Positions 6,831 through 8,301 of a DNA stretch of 8,301 nt are shown piece by piece. Source of the stretch: JBQTKD01 sp052389435 (GTDB lineage Bacteria > Actinomycetota > Actinomycetes > Sporichthyales > Sporichthyaceae); the NCBI GenBank assembly GCA_052389435.1, contig JBQTIB010000195.1:1-8301 (forward strand), in the 5' to 3' direction. The notes under the pieces were generated by a model. The model searched no databases. It was not told where the DNA came from and saw only the letters and a program-made list of their open reading frames with translations. Each line of letters opens with the position of its first letter. The stretch's first letter is position 1. Position numbers and translations under genes: made by a program.

Positions 6831-6945
6831 CGCGCTGCGGACGTCCGACCGCCCGGGGCCCATGGGCCACCTTTGGTCGGACGTTCCGGGCACGCGCTGC
6901 GGACGTCCGACCAGAGAAGGCCCATGGGCCACCCTCGGTCGGACG
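6831..6945. repeat. Two tandem 62-bp dyad repeats between the arsA genes
   Basis: Two copies with an exact 62-bp period. Each begins CGCGCTGCGGACGTCCGACC (6831-6850 and 6893-6912, identical). Each has a central 12-bp palindrome GGCCCATGGGCC (6857-6868 and 6919-6930) and ends in GGTCGGACG (6875-6883 and 6937-6945). CGTCCGACC and GGTCGGACG are exact inverses, so every unit can fold into a long hairpin with the central palindrome near its tip. The positions that differ between copies lie mainly in the linkers. This resembles a REP-like or small palindromic mobile repeat. In the arsA transcript the two hairpins could affect stability or partial termination between the genes. Confidence 0.85.
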
Positions 6946-6967
6946 CAACGGAGGGTGGGGCGAGGGG

Positions 6968-8023
6968 TCATCGGGTCACGCCCTGTTCGCGGAGCTCCTC
7001 GGCGAGGCGGTAGAGGCCGCCGAGGTCGACGCCCTGGGGAAGGGCCGGGATCTCGTAGACGGGGCGACCGGTGGAGTTGAGTTCCTCGCGCTCGCGGGCC
7101 TCGATGCCGACGCGGATCGCGTGCTCGGCGGCTTCGGCGAGCAGGCCGTCGAGGACCGCGCCGTTGGCCGGGAGCTTGACGCCCTTGAGCGTTGCGGCGA
7201 TCGCGGCGCGGTCGAGGATGCCCTTCTCGGCGGCGGCGAGGTCGGCGTCGGACAGCGCCGGGCGACGGACCTGGTTCACGATCACCGCGCCGACCGGCAG
7301 ACCGATCTCGGCGACCTCCCGGATGCCGTCGAGCGTCTCCTGCACGGGCATCTCCTCCAGCACGGTCACGAAGTGCACCGCGGTGCGCTCGGAGCGCAGC
7401 AGCCGCATGATCGCCTCGGCCTGCTTGTGCACCGGGCCGCCCTTGGCGAGCCCGGAGACCTCGGAGTTGATGTTGAGGAACTGCGCGATGCGCCCGGTCG
7501 GCGGCGCGTCCATGACCAGGGCGTCGTAGGTGGGGCGGTTGCCGCGCCGCGGGCCGACGGACTCGTAGGCCTTGCCGGTCAGCAGCACGTCGCGAAGGCC
7601 GGGCGCGATGGTGGTCACGAAGTCGATGAACCCGAGCTTGCGCAGGGCTCGGCCCGCGCGGCCGAGTTTGTAGAACATCTCGAGGTACTCCAGCAGCGCC
7701 TCTTCGGCGTCGATCGGGAGTGCGTAGACCTCTCCGCCCTCGGGCGCGACGGCGATCCGCCGCTCCTCGTAGGGCAGCGGTGGCACGTCGAAGAGCTGGG
7801 CGATGCCGCCGCGACCCTCGACCTCGACGAGGAGTACCCGGCCGCCCTTCGCCGCGAGCGCCATGGCCAAAGCGGCGGCGACGGTCGTCTTGCCCGTGCC
7901 GCCCTTGCCGGTGACGACGTGCAATTCGACCCCGGACCAGGGCGCGACGGGCTTGGCGGCAGGCACCACCGCAGCGTAGCCGGCCCGAGCCGCTCCCTGC
8001 TCCGGGCGTGGCCCGGCGCTCAT
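6968..8023 (-). CDS. ArsA/Get3-like ATPase, first gene of the pair (Rv3679-like)
   Basis: This ATPase is 351 residues long from the chosen ATG. It has the deviant Walker A GKGGTGKTT (39-47) and switch II DAPPTGR (172-178). Where most ArsA proteins have DPA in switch I, it has VEVEGRGG (66-73), also seen in Rv3679 of M. tuberculosis as I recall, so this is a subgroup trait and not damage. Other conserved stretches are GIAQLFDVPPLPY (73-85), TTIAPGLRDVLLTGK (137-151) and LAKGGPVHKQA in the second half. It probably forms a complex with the product of the downstream arsA gene. The start is ambiguous: three in-frame ATGs (8083, 8053, 8023) lie in a 30-bp tandem repeat encoding MSAGPRPEQP. Those at 8053 and 8023 each follow GGAG at an ideal 6-nt spacing; 8083 has none. 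I chose 8023 because its N-terminus is closest in length to the relative. Identity is firm; the start is not. Confidence 0.92.
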   Translation of the reverse strand: MSAGPRPEQGAARAGYAAVVPAAKPVAPWSGVELHVVTGKGGTGKTTVAAALAMALAAKGGRVLLVEVEGRGGIAQLFDVPPLPYEERRIAVAPEGGEVYALPIDAEEALLEYLEMFYKLGRAGRALRKLGFIDFVTTIAPGLRDVLLTGKAYESVGPRRGNRPTYDALVMDAPPTGRIAQFLNINSEVSGLAKGGPVHKQAEAIMRLLRSERTAVHFVTVLEEMPVQETLDGIREVAEIGLPVGAVIVNQVRRPALSDADLAAAEKGILDRAAIAATLKGVKLPANGAVLDGLLAEAAEHAIRVGIEAREREELNSTGRPVYEIPALPQGVDLGGLYRLAEELREQGVTR

Positions 8024-8084
8024 GGGCTGCTCCGGGCGTGGCCCGGCGCTCATGGGCTGCTCCGGGCGTGGCCCGGCGCTCATG
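7998..8084. repeat. Three 30-bp tandem repeats over the arsA start region
   Basis: Units begin at 7998, 8028 and 8058; the first two are identical and the third differs only in its last bases. Read on the minus strand, each unit contains CGGAGCAG then CCCATGAGC, that is, a ribosome binding core, spacer and start codon, although the outermost ATG (8083) has different DNA upstream. Because 30 is a multiple of 3, all ATGs share one frame, and each extra copy adds MSAGPRPEQP to the protein's N-terminus. Confidence 0.9.
8030..8033 (-). promoter_or_regulatory. Ribosome binding core GGAG for the innermost arsA start
   Basis: On the minus strand GGAG precedes the ATG at 8023 by 6 nt, an ideal spacing. 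The same arrangement is repeated at 8060-8063 for the ATG at 8053. This is why the start at 8083, which lacks such a site, is disfavoured. Confidence 0.65.
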
Positions 8085-8301
8085 GATGAGCTGGGGCCCG
8101 CGGGAACTGGGACAGATCGGGCGGGGGTGTGGGCCTGGGCTCATGGATGAGCTGGGGCCCGCGGGAACTGGGACAAATCGGGCGGGGGTGTGGGCCTGGG
8201 CTCATGGATGAGCTGGGGCCCGCGGGAACTGGGACAAATCGGGCGGGGGTGTGGGCCTGGGCTCATGGATGAGCTGGGGCCCGCGGGACCTGGGACAAAG
8301 C
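8081..8301. repeat. 61-bp tandem repeat (minisatellite), at least 3.6 copies, runs off the window
   Basis: Units start with CATGGATGAGCTGGGGCCCG at 8081, 8142, 8203 and 8264, an exact 61-bp period. Copies are nearly identical: the first has GACAGATCGG where the next two have GACAAATCGG, and the fourth, cut by the window edge, has GGGACCTGGG. Each junction carries CTCAT-GG-ATGAG, a short inverted repeat. Because 61 is not a multiple of 3, the array cannot be a simple peptide repeat. It occupies the upstream region of the arsA operon, where the promoter should be. The minus-strand head CCATGAGCCCAGGCCCACAC resembles that of the 30-bp repeat (CCATGAGCGCCGGGCCACGC). Confidence 0.9.

Noticed and set aside
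5429..6925. 498-residue minus-strand frame overlapping the second arsA gene
   Set aside because: It is a frame-shifted reading of the ATPase gene, extremely Arg/Gly/Pro-rich, with no family features.
6814..6948. 45-residue N-terminal extension of the second arsA gene
   Set aside because: It is a translation of the 62-bp dyad repeats; the family start corresponds to the ATG at 6813.
5668..8083. Arsenic resistance operon
   Set aside because: There is no arsenite channel, reductase or ArsR nearby; the conserved neighbourhood fits the actinobacterial Get3-like pair instead.
5719..8089. Long plus-strand open frames (453 and 542 residues) opposite the arsA genes
   Set aside because: Both are shadows of the minus-strand ATPase genes, with biased composition and no recognisable motifs.
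7998..8301. CRISPR array
   Set aside because: The repeats are directly tandem with no variable spacers, and there are no cas genes.

Overview
The window is high-GC DNA from an actinobacterium. A WhiB-family iron-sulfur regulator, a family confined to actinobacteria and their phages, sits next to a bifunctional penicillin-binding protein and two ArsA/Get3-like ATPases. The genus cannot be read from the sequence.

Layout. Positions 1-2490 look like an accessory segment. It holds one small secreted protein of unknown function (139-792, +), then a decayed ISAs1-family transposase (about 1020-2242, +) carrying one in-frame stop and one frameshift, then non-coding DNA ending in a strong hairpin that probably terminates the PBP gene. 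Positions 2491-8083 are a conserved core block: a class A PBP (2491-4767, -), a divergent intergenic region with several dyads (4768-5150), a WhiB4/WblA-type regulator (5151-5456, +) with a T-tailed terminator, a convergent spacer rich in small dyads, and two ArsA-type ATPase genes in tandem (5668-6813 and 6968-8023, both -). Gene order and orientation match Rv3679-Rv3680-whiB4-ponA2 of Mycobacterium tuberculosis as I remember it, which supports the identities independently of the motifs.

The most unusual part is the repeat content around the arsA pair. Two 62-bp dyad-bearing repeats separate the two genes. Three 30-bp repeats cover the start of the upstream gene, and the two inner ATGs each follow their own Shine-Dalgarno sequence. 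A 61-bp minisatellite (at least 3.6 copies) lies just upstream and runs off the window. The 30-bp and 61-bp units share a related head sequence.

How the genes work together. The PBP builds and cross-links peptidoglycan outside the membrane. WhiB4/WblA-type proteins are redox-responsive transcription regulators. The ArsA/Get3-like pair are cytoplasmic ATPases, probably a heteromeric complex linked to membrane-protein handling or stress. Their conserved adjacency suggests a shared envelope or redox-stress context, but this is inference. I see no convincing defence system, CRISPR array or RNA gene here.
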